Source: Bradyrhizobium sp. ISRA464 (GTDB taxonomy: Bacteria; Pseudomonadota; Alphaproteobacteria; Rhizobiales; Xanthobacteraceae). From it: DNA of 64,000 nt. The notes beneath the pieces were generated by a model. It ran no database searches, had not been told where the DNA came from, and worked only from the letters and a program-made list of their open reading frames with translations. The stretch is from assembly GCF_029910095.1 (NCBI RefSeq), contig NZ_CP094526.1:6200001-6264000 (forward strand), given 5' to 3'. Positions 36,295-46,983 of the stretch are shown in pieces (position 1 is the first letter of the stretch; each line of letters begins with the position of its first letter). A program made the translations under genes and the position numbers.

Positions 36295-36721
36295 CGCGAG
36301 TCTCCGCGACGGGCGTCGCGAGACTCTCTCGCGGCTACAAACCCGTCACGGCGAAGCGGGCGCTCCTCTCACTCTGCTCTGCAGCTGCGGCCCTCGGTGC
36401 CGATTTGTTCGCGGGCAGACCGGCAGCCTGCCTCTTGAACCGTCTATCTGTTCGCGCTCCGGCCGAGCGGCCGGCAAAAACGAGGCCACGAGGAAAGGAC
36501 CAGCATGGCGCCGCCGGTCGCGAGAATTCGGAACCGACTGCTTCTCCCCGAAGTGGTTCACAGCGTATGGCAGAAGGTCATCGCCCGGGCCCAGTCACGA
36601 CGGGGATACCTCATTGGTGCGCGAGGGATCGACGCCGGCTGGCCCGAGACGCTGCGTGGCTCGGTTCGAGAGCCCGGTGCGGCGCCAGCCGCACGCGCGG
36701 AAAAACACGTCTACGGAACAA
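36295..36721. other. Upstream region of ardC
   Basis: No convincing gene on either strand. GC-rich palindromic stretches such as CCGGCCGCTCGGCCGG occur near 36460-36475 and may be a structured leader. Confidence 0.4.
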
Positions 36722-36919
36722 TCAAGCGCGTGGAAGCCGGACTTCCTCCCGGGCCTTTGTCAGGGTGTTGTAGATTCTGACCTGAAGCATCGGACGACGC
36801 GCCTTAAGCTCCTCCGCTCGTGCCCAGGCTCCATCTCGGGTCGAGAATTCGGCTTTCAATTGGCCGTCGACTTCGAGCACGTAACCGGAAGTCGGCAGTC
36901 CACGGGTGGGTGCGACCAT
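36722..36919 (-). CDS. Small protein of unknown function
   Basis: A 65-aa protein starting MVAPTRGLPTSGYVLEVDGQ with AGGA five bases before the ATG. It has a beta-alpha pattern (VDGQLKAEFSTRDGAWARAE) and a C-terminal basic region. Likely a real small ICE-associated gene by its ribosome-binding site and orderly composition; I do not know its family. Confidence 0.6.
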   Translation of the reverse strand: MVAPTRGLPTSGYVLEVDGQLKAEFSTRDGAWARAEELKARRPMLQVRIYNTLTKAREEVRLPRA

Positions 36920-38471
36920 TTTATTCCTTTCGGCCAGTTCGTCTGATCAATGAGCACGGCTTAACCCGAGTCGACCCGACCGGGCCAGGATGCCGGTGAT
37001 AGTCATGTGCTGCAAAATCGGTGATGGACCTACAGGGCGTGCCGATGCTAGCGACCGCCAATGATTCCGCGCGCCGCCAAGAAATCGACGACAGTCTCCG
37101 CCAATTTGTCGGGCGTCTGCCCCACGGTCCTGAGGTGAATTTCGGGCCTCGTCGGCGCTTCGTAGGGCGCATCGACGCCCGTGAAGTTCTTGATCTTTCC
37201 GGACCTCGCCTTTGCATACAGACCCTTAGGATCGCGCCGCGCGCATTCCTCGATCGGCGTGTCGACGAAGACTTCGATGAACTCCGCCTCAGCAACGAGG
37301 TTTCGCACCATATCTCGTTCGGCCCTGTGGGGCGAGATGAACGAGCACAACACGATCAAGCCGCTGTCGGCCATCAGCTTGGCGGCTTCGCCGGCGCGCC
37401 GGATGTTCTCCACGCGGTCAGCCTCGCTGAAGCCAAGATCGCAGTTCAATCCGTGGCGGACGTTGTCGCCATCCAACAGCATGGTGTGGCGCGACGCTGC
37501 GAACAGCTTTTGATCGACGAGGTTGGCAATTGTCGATTTTCCCGCGCCTGACAGGCCAGTGAACCAGACGATGCAAGGTTTCTGATTCATCAGTGCGGCG
37601 CGCTCGCTCCTGCCCACCGAAACCGCTTGCCAGGCAACATTGGTGGCCCGCCGCAGCGGAAACGCAATCATGCCCGCGCCAACCGTACGATTGGTGTAAC
37701 GATCGATGACGATAAATGATCCGGTTTTCCGATTGACATCGTAAGGATCGAATACGGCCGGCAATGCGGTCGCAACATTGCAGAATGCGATCTCGTTGAG
37801 AGAAAGCGTCCGGGCTGCGAGGTGCTCACATGTGTTGACCTCGATCCGGTGCCTGATTGCGGTAACGTTGCCGGCCACGGTCTGCGATCCGATCCGCAGG
37901 ATGTAATTGCGTCCCGGAACGAGTTGCTCCTCGTCCATCCAGATCAGATAAGCGGCGAAGTGATCAGCGACTTTCGGCCGCTCGCCTGGCCGCGCCAGAA
38001 GATCGCCACGGCTGATATCGATCTCATCTTCCAGCGTAAGGGTGACGGCATCGCCAGCCTCGGCTCGGGGCAGGTCACCCGCCTGGGTCACGATCCGCTT
38101 GACGCGCGTCGTTCGTCCGGATGCGGCGACAACGATCTCGTCTCCCGCCGAAATACTCCCCGAGGCTACTGACCCGGCATAGCCACGGAAATCCAAGTCG
38201 GGTCGGTTCACCCATTGGACCGGAAAACGGAAAGCCTGGCTTGCGGCGTCGGACTAGATATCGACGCTCTCCAAATGCCCGAGCAGACATGGACCATGGT
38301 ACCACTTGGTATGCGCGGAGCGGTCCACGACGTTGTCGCCGTAGCGGGCCGAAATCGGGATCGGAATGATCGAAGTAAAGCCAAGACCGGCGGCAAAGCC
38401 AAGGTACTCACCGACGATCCGATCAAAGCACTCCTTCTTGTATGCAACGAGGTCGATCTTGTTCACCGCTA

Positions 38472-39662
38472 GTGTCCCGAATCTGAAGTTCAGCGGACTC
38501 CAAATCGACTCGAAGATAGCAGACTGTCCTGATGGTTTGAGGAGGATGGTTATGGGTCGACGCTTTGCTCCGCTGGAATTGACTGAGGTTGAATGCGCTG
38601 AGTTGACGTCGCTGGCCTCGCGCCGAAGCACGGCGCAGGGCTTGGCGCAGCGAGCCCGGATCATCCTGGCCAGTGCCGACGGCGAGCAGAGCAAGATCGT
38701 GGCGGCTCGCCTGGGTATTGATCCCGATACGGTCGGCAAGTGGCGCCGGCGCTTCGCCGAGCATCGGCTTGAAGGTCTTCGGGATGGGCCGCGATCAGGG
38801 ACGCCGCGCACGATCGAAGATGCCCGGATCGAGGCGGTGATCGTCCGCACCCTTGAGACGAAGCCGCCCAACGCCACCCACTGGAGCTCGCGCAGCATGG
38901 CGCGGGCCAGTGGACTGTCAGTCTCGACGGTCCAGCGGATATGGCGCGCCTTCGGCTTACAGCCGCATCGGTTGGAGACCTTCAAGCTTTCAACCGATCC
39001 CGACTTCGTCGCCAAGGTTCGCGACGTCGTCGGTCTCTACGTGGCCCCGCCCGAGCGGGCCATCGTGCTGTGTGTCGACGAGAAGTCACAGATCCAGGCA
39101 CTGGATCGCAGCCAACCCACGTTCCCGATGCGACCTGGTCAGGCGGAACGCCGCAGTCACGATTACAAGCGCCATGGCACGACATCGCTATTTGCCGCCC
39201 TCGACATCGCAACCGGCCGGGTCATCGGCAAGTGTTACGGGCGCCATCGCGCCACAGAGTTCCGCAAGTTTCTCGATGAGATCGAGGCCGCCGTTCCAGA
39301 CGATCTGGACGTTCATCTCGTCATGGACAATTACGCAACCCACAAGACGCCGCTGATCCGCAACTGGCTGGCCAAGAGGCCGCGCTGGCACGTCCATCTG
39401 ACGCCCACCAGTTCATCCTGGCTCAATCAGGTCGAACGTTTCTTTGCCCTCATCACCGAGCGCAAAATCAGGCGCGGCATCTATCGCAGTGTGGCGGCGC
39501 TACGTGCCGAGATCACGGCCTTCATCGAACATCACAACGCCGACCCAAGACCATTCCGATGGACCAGATCAGCCGACGACATTCTCAGCTCCATCGAACG
39601 CTTCTGCGCTTACAATGCGCCAGCCAAAGCCTAAAATGCCATGAACTTCCGGTTCAGGACAC
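38472..39662 (+). mobile_element. IS630-family insertion sequence in nodQ
   Basis: A 1191-bp element inserted at a TA dinucleotide, duplicated at 38470-38471 and 39663-39664. The ends are inverted repeats of about 25 bp: the left begins GTGTCCCGAATCTGAAGTTC and the right, read inward on the other strand, GTGTCCTGAACCGGAAGTTC. One intact transposase gene fills it. Removing it with one TA restores GTGCTAGCGGTG (V-L-A-V) in nodQ, which fixes the insertion point exactly. Confidence 0.95.
38552..39634 (+). CDS. IS630-family transposase
   Basis: About 360 aa from the ATG at 38552, which has GAGGAGG at the right distance; an ATG at 38546 is also possible. An N-terminal HTH ([20 protein letters not shown] onward, [14 protein letters not shown]) is followed by the DDE catalytic domain: the first Asp in [15 protein letters not shown], the second in [13 protein letters not shown], the Glu in [14 protein letters not shown]. 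The gene looks intact, so the element may still move. Confidence 0.95.
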   Translation: MGRRFAPLELTEVECAELTSLASRRSTAQGLAQRARIILASADGEQSKIVAARLGIDPDTVGKWRRRFAEHRLEGLRDGPRSGTPRTIEDARIEAVIVRTLETKPPNATHWSSRSMARASGLSVSTVQRIWRAFGLQPHRLETFKLSTDPDFVAKVRDVVGLYVAPPERAIVLCVDEKSQIQALDRSQPTFPMRPGQAERRSHDYKRHGTTSLFAALDIATGRVIGKCYGRHRATEFRKFLDEIEAAVPDDLDVHLVMDNYATHKTPLIRNWLAKRPRWHVHLTPTSSSWLNQVERFFALITERKIRRGIYRSVAALRAEITAFIEHHNADPRPFRWTRSADDILSSIERFCAYNAPAKA

Positions 39663-40126
39663 TAGCACGATATGGCGAATACCGAGCAGCGAGCAGATAA
39701 AGGAGTGGCGCCGGGTCTGGACCAACACGCCTTTGCGCGCATCGATCAGGATGATGGCGAGCTGGGCGTTCGAGGCGCCGGTTGCCATGTTGCGGGTGTA
39801 CTGCTCGTGCCCGGGCGTGTCGGCCACCATGAAGGAGCGCCGCGACGTCGTGAAGAAGCGGTAGGCGACGTCGATCGTGATGCCCTGCTCCCGTTCGGCT
39901 TCGAGCCCGTCCACGAGCAGCGCGAAATCGATGTCATTGCAGGCCGAGCCGTGCTTGGCGCTATCGAGTTCCAGCGCCGTGAGCTGATCGCCGGGAATCA
40001 TCTTGCCGTCATGCAGCAGGCGTCCGATCAGCGTCGACTTTCCGTCGTCTACGGAACCGCAGGTGATGAATCGCAGCTGATCCTTTGTTCCGGCCTCAAC
40101 GGGTGCAGTTGTCATTGTGGAAGCCA

Positions 40127-41026
40127 TCAAAAGTAGCCTTCCCGCTTCTTCTTTTCCATCGAAGCGGCCTCATCGGTATCAATCAGGCGTCCTTGACGCT
40201 CCGACGCCGTTGCCGAGCGCATTTCCGCGACGATGCCCTCGATCGTGGTCGCGTCTGACTCGATGGCTCCGCTCAGGGGATAGCACCCCAACGTGCGAAA
40301 CCGGACCATCCGCATCTCCGGGGTTTCGTTGCATTCAAGCGGCAACCGTTCGTCGTCCACCATGATCGTCGCACTGCCTCGTCGCACGACAGGCCTTCGC
40401 TTAGCGAAATAGAGCGGCACGACTGGGATCTTTTCGAACATGACGTACTCCCAGATGTCGAGCTCGGTCCAATTCGACAGCGCGAACACGCGCATGGTTT
40501 CGCCCTGACGAATTCGCGTGTTGAAGAGATTCCAGAGCTCCGGCCGCTGATTGCGGGGGTCCCACACATGACGCGCTGATCGGAAAGAGAAGATTCGTTC
40601 CTTTGCGCGGCTCCTTTCTTCGTCACGTCGTGCGCCGCCGAAGGCTGCATCGAACTGGTAGAGGTCGAGTGCCTGCTTCAGAGCGTCGGTCTTCATCACC
40701 TGGGTATGGAGAGCCGAACCGGATACGATCGGGTTGATCCCGCGTTCGATGCCTTCATTGTTCACATGGATGATCAGATCGACGCCGAGCCGCTTGGCCG
40801 TCTCATCCCGGAACGTGATCATTTCGCGGAACTTCCAGGTCGTGTCGACGTGAAGCAGGGGAAACGGCAACTTCGCGGGATAAAAGGCCTTGATCGCGAT
40901 GTGCAGCATGACGCTCGAGTCCTTTCCGATCGAATAGAGCATGACCGGCTTTTTGAACTCGGCGACCACGTCGCGCATGATTTCGATCGATTCAGCTTCG
41001 AGTCGGCGCAGATGTTTCGGCAGCAT
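40127..41026 (-). CDS. nodP: NodP, sulfate adenylyltransferase subunit 2
   Basis: 299 aa from the ATG at 41024-41026 ([20 protein letters not shown]), the usual NodP/CysD length; a longer upstream extension lacks family sequence. The PP-loop-type nucleotide-binding site is [20 protein letters not shown]; other landmarks are [15 protein letters not shown] and [19 protein letters not shown]. With NodQ it makes APS from ATP and sulfate for Nod-factor sulfation. It overlaps nodQ (TGATG) and lies 275 bp after the sulfotransferase gene. Confidence 0.93.
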   Translation of the reverse strand: MLPKHLRRLEAESIEIMRDVVAEFKKPVMLYSIGKDSSVMLHIAIKAFYPAKLPFPLLHVDTTWKFREMITFRDETAKRLGVDLIIHVNNEGIERGINPIVSGSALHTQVMKTDALKQALDLYQFDAAFGGARRDEERSRAKERIFSFRSARHVWDPRNQRPELWNLFNTRIRQGETMRVFALSNWTELDIWEYVMFEKIPVVPLYFAKRRPVVRRGSATIMVDDERLPLECNETPEMRMVRFRTLGCYPLSGAIESDATTIEGIVAEMRSATASERQGRLIDTDEAASMEKKKREGYF

Positions 41027-41301
41027 ATGTCTTTCTTCGATGCAGGATCTCTGCTCGCTCAGTCCCGTATTGACGTACTTGCTCCGATCCGCACAGCCGT
41101 TCCGGCGATCGGGTGTGCTATATCGCGTGGCTTTCAATTGGGTCAAATACCGCGACGGTCGCAAGGCTAGTTATCTGGACGTCCTGCCGCTCCTTCGTTG
41201 CTCTCCACGACCAGCCCATCGGATGTTTTGTTGACGTGCTTCGTCGCGAGACAACGATCACCAAAAGGTCAGGTCGTTCAGTTTGATGGCAAGCCTATCG
41301 G

Positions 41302-42537
41302 TCATCGCTCGATTCCCTTGAGGCTTTGCTCGAGCCGCACGATCTCGGCCCGCAACGCCGCGATCGTGGCATCGCGATCGCGAATTGCCTCCACTTGCGT
41401 ACCTCGAGCGGCCTCAGAGGCTGAAAGTGCGTTGCGCAACGGAGCCGCCATCGCAGCTTCCAGCCGCGCACTCGCCTCGACTATGGTCTCGGATGTTTGC
41501 TGCGACTCCGGGGAGCAAGCATTGTCTGAAGCCTGCCGAGCCACGGAGGTCAATTCGCCGGCGTTGGTTGGGAAGCCGGAGGACGTGCGCAAATCCCACC
41601 AGATTCGAAATATCCGGCGATATAGTTCAGTTACGTCACGTCCCTTATCCACGATTCCAGCTTGTTGCGCATGCCGAAGCTCCTCCTCATAACCGAGCTT
41701 TATCATGAGCTCGGCGCCGACCAGATCGGTTACCGTTTGCATTTCTTCGATGCTCAACTGGGCTTGCCACGCGTGGACGGAGCCGCCATCGATGGTCCTT
41801 CTTTCCAGGATCTTTCGATCTCCAAAACTGCTGGACAGCAAATAGCCCGCTTGCTCCATAGTCGCCCCAATGCTGATTGGTTCACAGCCGAGGCCAGCAA
41901 CCAGGCGCTGTATTTCCTGCTCCGGACGTGCCACCAGCAGTTCATACTGCACGACCTGCGTCTGTAGGCGAGCGCGGTGCGCCGCAAGCCGGGGCAGGCC
42001 CAGAACCAGGTCGGCGAGCGCCGACGCAATACCGTCGGGTAGACGGAGCATAAGATCAGCGAGAGACGAGACGCTGACGGATCGAGTGTTTTCTGCCTGA
42101 AGTGGAATTCCCCATGTCGACTTCAGGGATGCAGCAATGGCGTAGGGATTGCGCATCAGGAGGATTTGCGGAGCGTCCGGATAAAGCGCGTCCAAAAATT
42201 CGAGCACCATCCAATAGCGGGGGGTCTTATCTATGATGATGCGCTTGCCCGCGGCAGCCAAATATTGACCGTATGCCGCATCTGCAAAAGCGCGGCTGAC
42301 CATATTGCGGTCGATACGACCCAGGAATTCGGAGGCCGCGGCTTCAATCAGTGATGACCCAGCCGGATGACCGTGGCGCAACCTGCCAAATGCCTCAAGC
42401 GCCAGCATGAGCCAAGGTTCAGGCGGAGCCGCAATATCCGGATGCTGCTGGAGCAAATGCGCCAGCAGCGTCGTCCCGGACCGTGGAAGACCGAGAAGAA
42501 AACAGACTGCAGGTGCGCAATTAACATCCCGGCTCAT
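41302..42537 (-). CDS. Sulfotransferase family protein with C-terminal coiled coil
   Basis: 411 aa from the ATG at 42535-42537. The PAPS 5'-phosphosulfate-binding loop is FLLGLPRSGTTLLAHLLQQH and the 3'-phosphate motif lies in ILLMRNPYAIAASLKSTW. The last 60 residues are a predicted coiled coil (RDRDATIAALRAEIVRLEQS). It lies upstream of nodP on the same strand, so Nod-factor sulfation is the natural role, perhaps like NoeE, the fucose sulfotransferase of NGR234, which has a similar length. It does not look like NodH. The acceptor is inferred only. Confidence 0.8.
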   Translation of the reverse strand: MSRDVNCAPAVCFLLGLPRSGTTLLAHLLQQHPDIAAPPEPWLMLALEAFGRLRHGHPAGSSLIEAAASEFLGRIDRNMVSRAFADAAYGQYLAAAGKRIIIDKTPRYWMVLEFLDALYPDAPQILLMRNPYAIAASLKSTWGIPLQAENTRSVSVSSLADLMLRLPDGIASALADLVLGLPRLAAHRARLQTQVVQYELLVARPEQEIQRLVAGLGCEPISIGATMEQAGYLLSSSFGDRKILERRTIDGGSVHAWQAQLSIEEMQTVTDLVGAELMIKLGYEEELRHAQQAGIVDKGRDVTELYRRIFRIWWDLRTSSGFPTNAGELTSVARQASDNACSPESQQTSETIVEASARLEAAMAAPLRNALSASEAARGTQVEAIRDRDATIAALRAEIVRLEQSLKGIER

Positions 42538-43320
42538 GATACTGCTCCCTCTGCCCCTTGGACAGCGCAAGCGCAGCCCACCCCTTCCCCACCGGAAAGA
42601 AATGATGGTGGCCGCGGCATTCTACACAGGCGGACCGCTCGGACCGAGCCATCGTGCACGAAGGATTTCGGCTGCAACTCTTCATCCGGGAGCCATCAAA
42701 CTCGGATGACCTGGCCGGATGTCAGCAATTTCAGGTCCTGGCCCGGGATCGCCCGACGGCCTACAGAGCTAACGCAGACAGAACGGCGAGTTCAATTCTA
42801 CGAAGATAAGCAGCCGATATAGAATCGCTTCGAAAAACTATACGAACGTTTATCGCGCAAGTGCTCATCCGCATGGATCTGTTGTCGGGACGACTCGGCC
42901 CTCGATGCTGCTTCCAAGATCGCTAGCTAGTCGAACGGAGAGACGGTCGACACGATCGGAGATGCGTGGACGAGGCCGCTACGATGCAAGGAACTCACCA
43001 CGCGGGAGGCCCAGCCGATACATCACCAACAAGCCGGGTGCCGCGAGATATTCGCAAGCATCTCACCTAGGCGGAACGAGATCGCCTTCCGCGTGGATAC
43101 CCACTCCAGGTCAACGCACGAGGAGCTTGCAGGCACGCTCGATGCTAGTATACGTCGCGAACTCGCCTGCAGGTACAGCTGCCTCCTTCATCGCGTGCCG
43201 TTCAGCCCCTTATTCCGTCCAGATCGTACCAAGCATTTGATCCGCTTTCCGCAAGCTGCCATTTACCCACACGCCCAATTCGCGGTAAGAGAACAATCGA
43301 GAAGGACATCTTGATTTACA
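42538..43320. other. Region between sulfotransferase and MarR gene
   Basis: About 780 bp with no gene I can support. It should carry the promoter for the sulfotransferase-nodPQ run. An ATCCATGCGGATG sequence near 42871 (minus strand) is faintly nod-box-like but does not fit the full 47-bp pattern. Confidence 0.45.
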
Positions 43321-43836
43321 ATGCTGTCGGATCCGCCCAGCTCCGCGAAAGCGCGGGGTCGTACCATTGCTGAACATCAGGAGATGGTGCGAAAGTTCTC
43401 ATGGGAGATCAGATCCATCAACGGATGCCTGGAGGACGTTCGTCAACTGTTGGCGCACGCGCTTGGCATTACCGGGCCGCAGTGGATGGTCTTGGTCGGC
43501 TTGGCAGATTTGAAGGCAGAGAATGGTGTTCCCGTTAATGTGGTATCAAAGCTGATACACGCCGACGCTTCATTCGTCACGCTCCAATCAAAGGCACTGG
43601 AGAAAAAGGGCCTGGTGCGTCGCAAGTCCTGCACAAGCGATGCTCGGGTTGTGCGGCTGTCGCTGACGGAAACAGCTTACAAGCATCTAGCGAACGTTGC
43701 TACGCAACAGAAGGCACTGGATGAGTTCATTTTCGGCGAATTCAGCGCTGCGGAGTTCGCCGAGTTCGCTGGCAAGCTGGCCGCCGTCAGGCGTCGTCTG
43801 GAAAAGGCTCGCTTGAAAATCGCCCTGGAGTTCTGA
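43321..43836 (+). CDS. MarR-family transcriptional regulator
   Basis: A 171-aa protein. After a 25-residue polar N-terminus it has the helix and winged-HTH pattern of MarR: ALGITGPQWMVLVGLADLKA, VNVVSKLIHADASFVTLQSK, LEKKGLVRRKSCTSDARVVR (recognition helix and wing), then a C-terminal dimerisation helix. MarR proteins usually repress nearby genes and respond to small ligands. No obvious partner operon is next to it; a small ORF follows 43 bp downstream. Confidence 0.85.
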   Translation: MLSDPPSSAKARGRTIAEHQEMVRKFSWEIRSINGCLEDVRQLLAHALGITGPQWMVLVGLADLKAENGVPVNVVSKLIHADASFVTLQSKALEKKGLVRRKSCTSDARVVRLSLTETAYKHLANVATQQKALDEFIFGEFSAAEFAEFAGKLAAVRRRLEKARLKIALEF

Positions 43837-43879
43837 GGACCAGTTGCACGATCCTCAGAAATAACGAGGGGCAAATGCC

Positions 43880-44176
43880 GTGTCCGATCTTTCAACTTTC
43901 GACGTTTTGTTAAAGCAACGCAGACGACGCTGGCTGTGGTCAGTTTGCACGATCGATGGTGCGCCGATTATGACATGCTCAGGACGGAGCCGATCTGCCG
44001 CCAACTATGAAGCCACGCGAGCACTTTTCTTGTTGCTACTCAGGGCACCGTATCGTTCGGGACGTCGAGGACTCAAACCGAGCAGGAGACCCATCCGCAG
44101 CGCTTGCTTTCACCTACACTTCAGGCCCACCGGGCTCTTCGATGAATGGCCGGCTCCGGAATTTGTCTCTTCTTGA
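43880..44176 (+). CDS. Small hypothetical protein
   Basis: A 98-aa frame starting with GTG (or an equivalent) reads SDLSTFDVLLKQRRRRWLWS followed by CTIDGAPIMTCSGRSRSAAN, a basic/beta-hairpin-like pattern. The first 55 residues look coding; the rest less so, and a frameshift is possible. I recall similar short proteins in Bradyrhizobium but cannot name the family. Confidence 0.4.
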   Translation: MSDLSTFDVLLKQRRRRWLWSVCTIDGAPIMTCSGRSRSAANYEATRALFLLLLRAPYRSGRRGLKPSRRPIRSACFHLHFRPTGLFDEWPAPEFVSS

Positions 44177-44918
44177 GCCTGCGCGACTGACGACGGTTGT
44201 TGAGCATTTGCCGCATTACGCCTCGGCCTAGTGTCGCGGAAGGCTGCTATCCCGTCGAGTCGATGCAAGCATCGGCTGAAGATAACAGCCGGTGCATTCG
44301 GGTCAGGCGATCACATTGCTCCGCCATTCTGGCACCTTGCCGCGGATTTCGGGGTCTTCGGAAACCATTGGATCCGCACTTGGCGGTATCAGCAAATCGC
44401 CTCAACCTCGAGGATATGGGCCCTCCAGCCTAAGTGGGATTGGCCGTGCAGCACTATTGCGCCGAACCCCGGCGGGAACGTCATACGCCCGCCGCTTGCG
44501 TCTCCTGGATGGAATCCGGAAGCCTCTTACTGGCTTACTGGGTACATCGATCTATTTCGTGCGATCCTGAATTTCACGACGAACTCGGCATGGACGGCGA
44601 AGCAATGCTCTCATCTCTGCTGCACTGATACGGCCAGCGAAGCCGGCCTCCCCGCCGCGGTGAACCTTAGCATTCCGATTGCCGCGGCGATGCAAATTAC
44701 TCGGCAGCATGTGAAGAAAACGAAACGCTTGTGAGGAAGCCGATAAGCAAGCTGCTTCGCTCGCAATTCGACCACTCAACAATGTACGGCAGGGGGTCCG
44801 CAGGTTTCCAGGATTACCCCGCTCAAACAGAAAATGGTGCGGGACAACGCAGAGGACGAGTGGCGGACAACAACGCAGTCTGCAGTCAGGTCTAAGACAC
44901 AATCTCCAATCGCTCACA
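44177..44918. other. Non-coding or decayed stretch
   Basis: Several overlapping forward frames but none with clear family sequence; the composition suggests decayed coding DNA rather than an active gene. Confidence 0.4.
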
Positions 44919-44940
44919 AGGGCGGCTCGCGAGCCGCCCT
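44919..44940. terminator. Perfect 22-bp palindrome, possible terminator of the small minus gene
   Basis: AGGGCGGCTCG followed at once by CGAGCCGCCCT, a fully self-complementary stem 25 bp after the stop of the 44965-45150 gene. No U-rich tail follows on the minus strand, so it may be a factor-independent pause or a protein site instead. Confidence 0.5.
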
Positions 44941-44964
44941 ACTCTGTTCCGCGACACGGAGTTG

Positions 44965-45150
44965 CTATCGCAGATGTCCGAGTCCAATTCCGAGATTCAA
45001 GGCCTTCTGGCGTAGCGCACCGACAGTACGCTTGGTCATCTTTGCTAATTTTGCGACCGGAGTCCGAGCCTTCGAATGGGCCTTGAGCTCCTTGATATCT
45101 GCCTTGGTCCACTCGCGCCGCTTAACGCGTTTCTTCTTTGCTTGCTTCAC
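44965..45150 (-). CDS. Small basic SANT/HTH-like protein
   Basis: I start it at a GTG at 45148-45150, because AAAGGAG lies 8 bases upstream; a longer ATG frame begins at 45210 but has no such site. The 61-aa product is very basic (KQAKKKRVKRREWTKADIKE) and contains TPVAKLAKMTKRTVGALRQK, a helix-turn-helix-like segment. DNA binding is likely, function unknown. Similar small proteins occur in Bradyrhizobium as I recall. Confidence 0.7.
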   Translation of the reverse strand: MKQAKKKRVKRREWTKADIKELKAHSKARTPVAKLAKMTKRTVGALRQKALNLGIGLGHLR

Positions 45151-46497
45151 AGTAGATGCTCCTTTCAGAGGAGCGGCTTGTAGCACAACTTTTCCGCAGC
45201 GACGACCCATAAAAGACGATCAATCACAGGAACTCGCGCTGCTTTGGCGACCCAAGAGCTAAAGCGATTATCAATGGCAGCTGCGGCGTTGCGTGAATTC
45301 GTCAGGTTTCGGCCCGACTTGGCTACGCATTTGCAAACGCAGCAATCCGCGTTTACGGGCTTCAACAGGGCAGCGCTCGCTATTGAGCGAGGACGAATCG
45401 CACAACGCCTGAAAATGATCCGACCCCGGAGTTCCCTGTTTCTTTCCTTCATTTTTCCATCCTGTTGGACGCCTTTTTGAGAGATGGGCCCGTCTCATGG
45501 AATCACAGGAGCGCACGCTGTAGTTTGGATCACCGCTCACACATACACCATATAACTATGCAGCCTTGCTGTGATATACTTTGTGTGCAGCTACTTGACC
45601 GGCACGATTCACACGAGATGCGAGGCATCATAACCATAGCGCAGGACATTTCTGCGAAATGGATACAACTTATGTGCCGCTGAACAAGCGCTTCTCCCCG
45701 CCGCGATGACGAAGTAACAGGCGCGGAGACAACACGAGTATCCACGCAGTCGACTACTGGCCCTTCCATGCGGTATCGCCGATTCAACCTTCGCACGGAA
45801 CATATTCGGCTTCAGCCCCGCCTATTCCGGGCGAGCCGACGAATCCTTTTGCTCATCGGAGCATACCGCGGGCGCCTGGACCGTCTCCTCATCTGATTCC
45901 GATCCGCGTTTTGTTTCGTCACCGGATTCCTGACCTTCGTCCACCGTGCAGGGACGGATCCGACTGATACGCGTCCGAAAGATTTCCGCGCGCTCACATC
46001 GCGGACATGCACACCATGATGGCGTTCGTCGAGACCCGGAAGTGCTCACTGGCCGGATTGACGCCTTGGGGTAAACGATTGCGGATTTGCGATACGCAAC
46101 CGATGCACCGCTGTTGATCATGTCATTCACGATGGTATCCACGGCGTTGTCGAGAGCATGATGCCGAAGATCTGAGCACAGTCCGGCGGCGCTGGATGTT
46201 GTCGATGTGCGGCCCGATCAGATGGAACAGCGCTACGAATAGTCAAGCCCCTCAGCGCGCTTCTTGGAGATTAGTACGAGCCCCCACGAAGCGGGCGCTG
46301 CAGATCGACTGGAGCCCATATATCGAGGCCACGACAATTGCGTTGGCGCCGAACGCCAGGTTTGTCCATTGCGCTATAAGACGCCCAGAGCCGATCAGAG
46401 CTGACTCCAAGGAACGGCAAGCTCAGCACCCGTGGCGTAAAGTGTTAAGCGATCACTGGCCCACAAGTTGGGCGATGCAGGGGCACAGCCAGGCCGC
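45151..46497. other. Stretch of about 1.3 kb without a supported gene
   Basis: Short frames on both strands overlap one another and none has a recognisable domain. The minus frame at 45822-46142 has a CACPRCERAEIF piece that recalls a zinc ribbon but nothing more. Confidence 0.4.
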
Positions 46498-46983
46498 TCA
46501 TCTTCGGATCGAACAATGGCTATCGGATCGTATCCCCGAGCACGACGGATTGGCATCAATCCCCAACGTACTGCAGGTGTTGTCCGCCTCACGAGCGAGG
46601 GCGTGCAGCGTCGCCTCGTTCGGGCAGTATTTCACGGCACTTGCCGGCTTCTCTCGTTTAAGGCTGGCCGCACATCGGGCCTTGACGTGGCACAGTCCAC
46701 ATACGCGCTGAAGATCGCGCAACACGTCGCCTTGCGCGGAGGCAAGCGATTCCTCGGAAATGCCGGCACGCGCGAGACGCTTGCTCAAGAGCTCGGGCAA
46801 GCTCGGACTTTGCGCCAGCGCTCGAAAATCGGACGTGGAGAGATTAAGCTCCCGCGCGATAAAGTCGATGTCCTGCCGGCTCAAGTAAGCCAATTCTGAT
46901 TGCTGGGAGAGGCTCGCCCGTAACCTGCGGAGCAGATTTTTGAACAGTCCAGAACCACGAATATGTGCAGGTTGAGTAACCAT
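46498..46983 (-). CDS. DUF6455 family protein
   Basis: A 161-aa soluble protein with LAYLSRQDIDFIARELNLST, SDFRALAQ, LRDLQRVCGLCHVKARC and NEATLHALAREA, which fits the DUF6455 pattern including the conserved CxxC-x4-C motif. Metal or redox binding by these cysteines is possible. Function is unknown; relatives occur near stress or FixK-controlled genes in Bradyrhizobium. The last 25 residues look less conserved. Confidence 0.7.
   Translation of the reverse strand: MVTQPAHIRGSGLFKNLLRRLRASLSQQSELAYLSRQDIDFIARELNLSTSDFRALAQSPSLPELLSKRLARAGISEESLASAQGDVLRDLQRVCGLCHVKARCAASLKREKPASAVKYCPNEATLHALAREADNTCSTLGIDANPSCSGIRSDSHCSIRR

Larger units (their letters stand above)
37048..40127 (-). pseudogene. 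nodQ: NodQ (sulfate adenylyltransferase large subunit/APS kinase), interrupted
   Basis: Rebuilt, this is a full bifunctional NodQ. It starts at the ATG at 40125-40127, overlapping the nodP stop. Its GTPase domain has [15 protein letters not shown], the DTPGH box and, across the insertion, AVNKIDLV. The C-terminal APS kinase has GLSGAGKSTIAN. Two lesions break it. An IS630 element (38472-39662) sits between ...IRHIVL and AVNKID..., flanked by a duplicated TA. Also, an in-frame TAG at 38254-38256 follows HLESVDI, and the reading frame simply continues with FRFPVQWVNRPDLDF. NodPQ would make PAPS for Nod-factor sulfation. The downstream 387-aa APS-kinase half could still be translated alone. Confidence 0.92.

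Noticed and set aside
42820..42880. Possible nod box (ATCCATGCGGATG, then a GATAAAC stretch, on the minus strand)
   Set aside because: The spacing between the two ATCCA/GATG halves is three bases short and the AATC-ATTTTACCAATC part is not there.
46732..46745. TTGCGCGGAGGCAA, a FixK2 pattern match
   Set aside because: It lies inside the DUF6455 coding region and matches are expected by chance about once per 16 kb.
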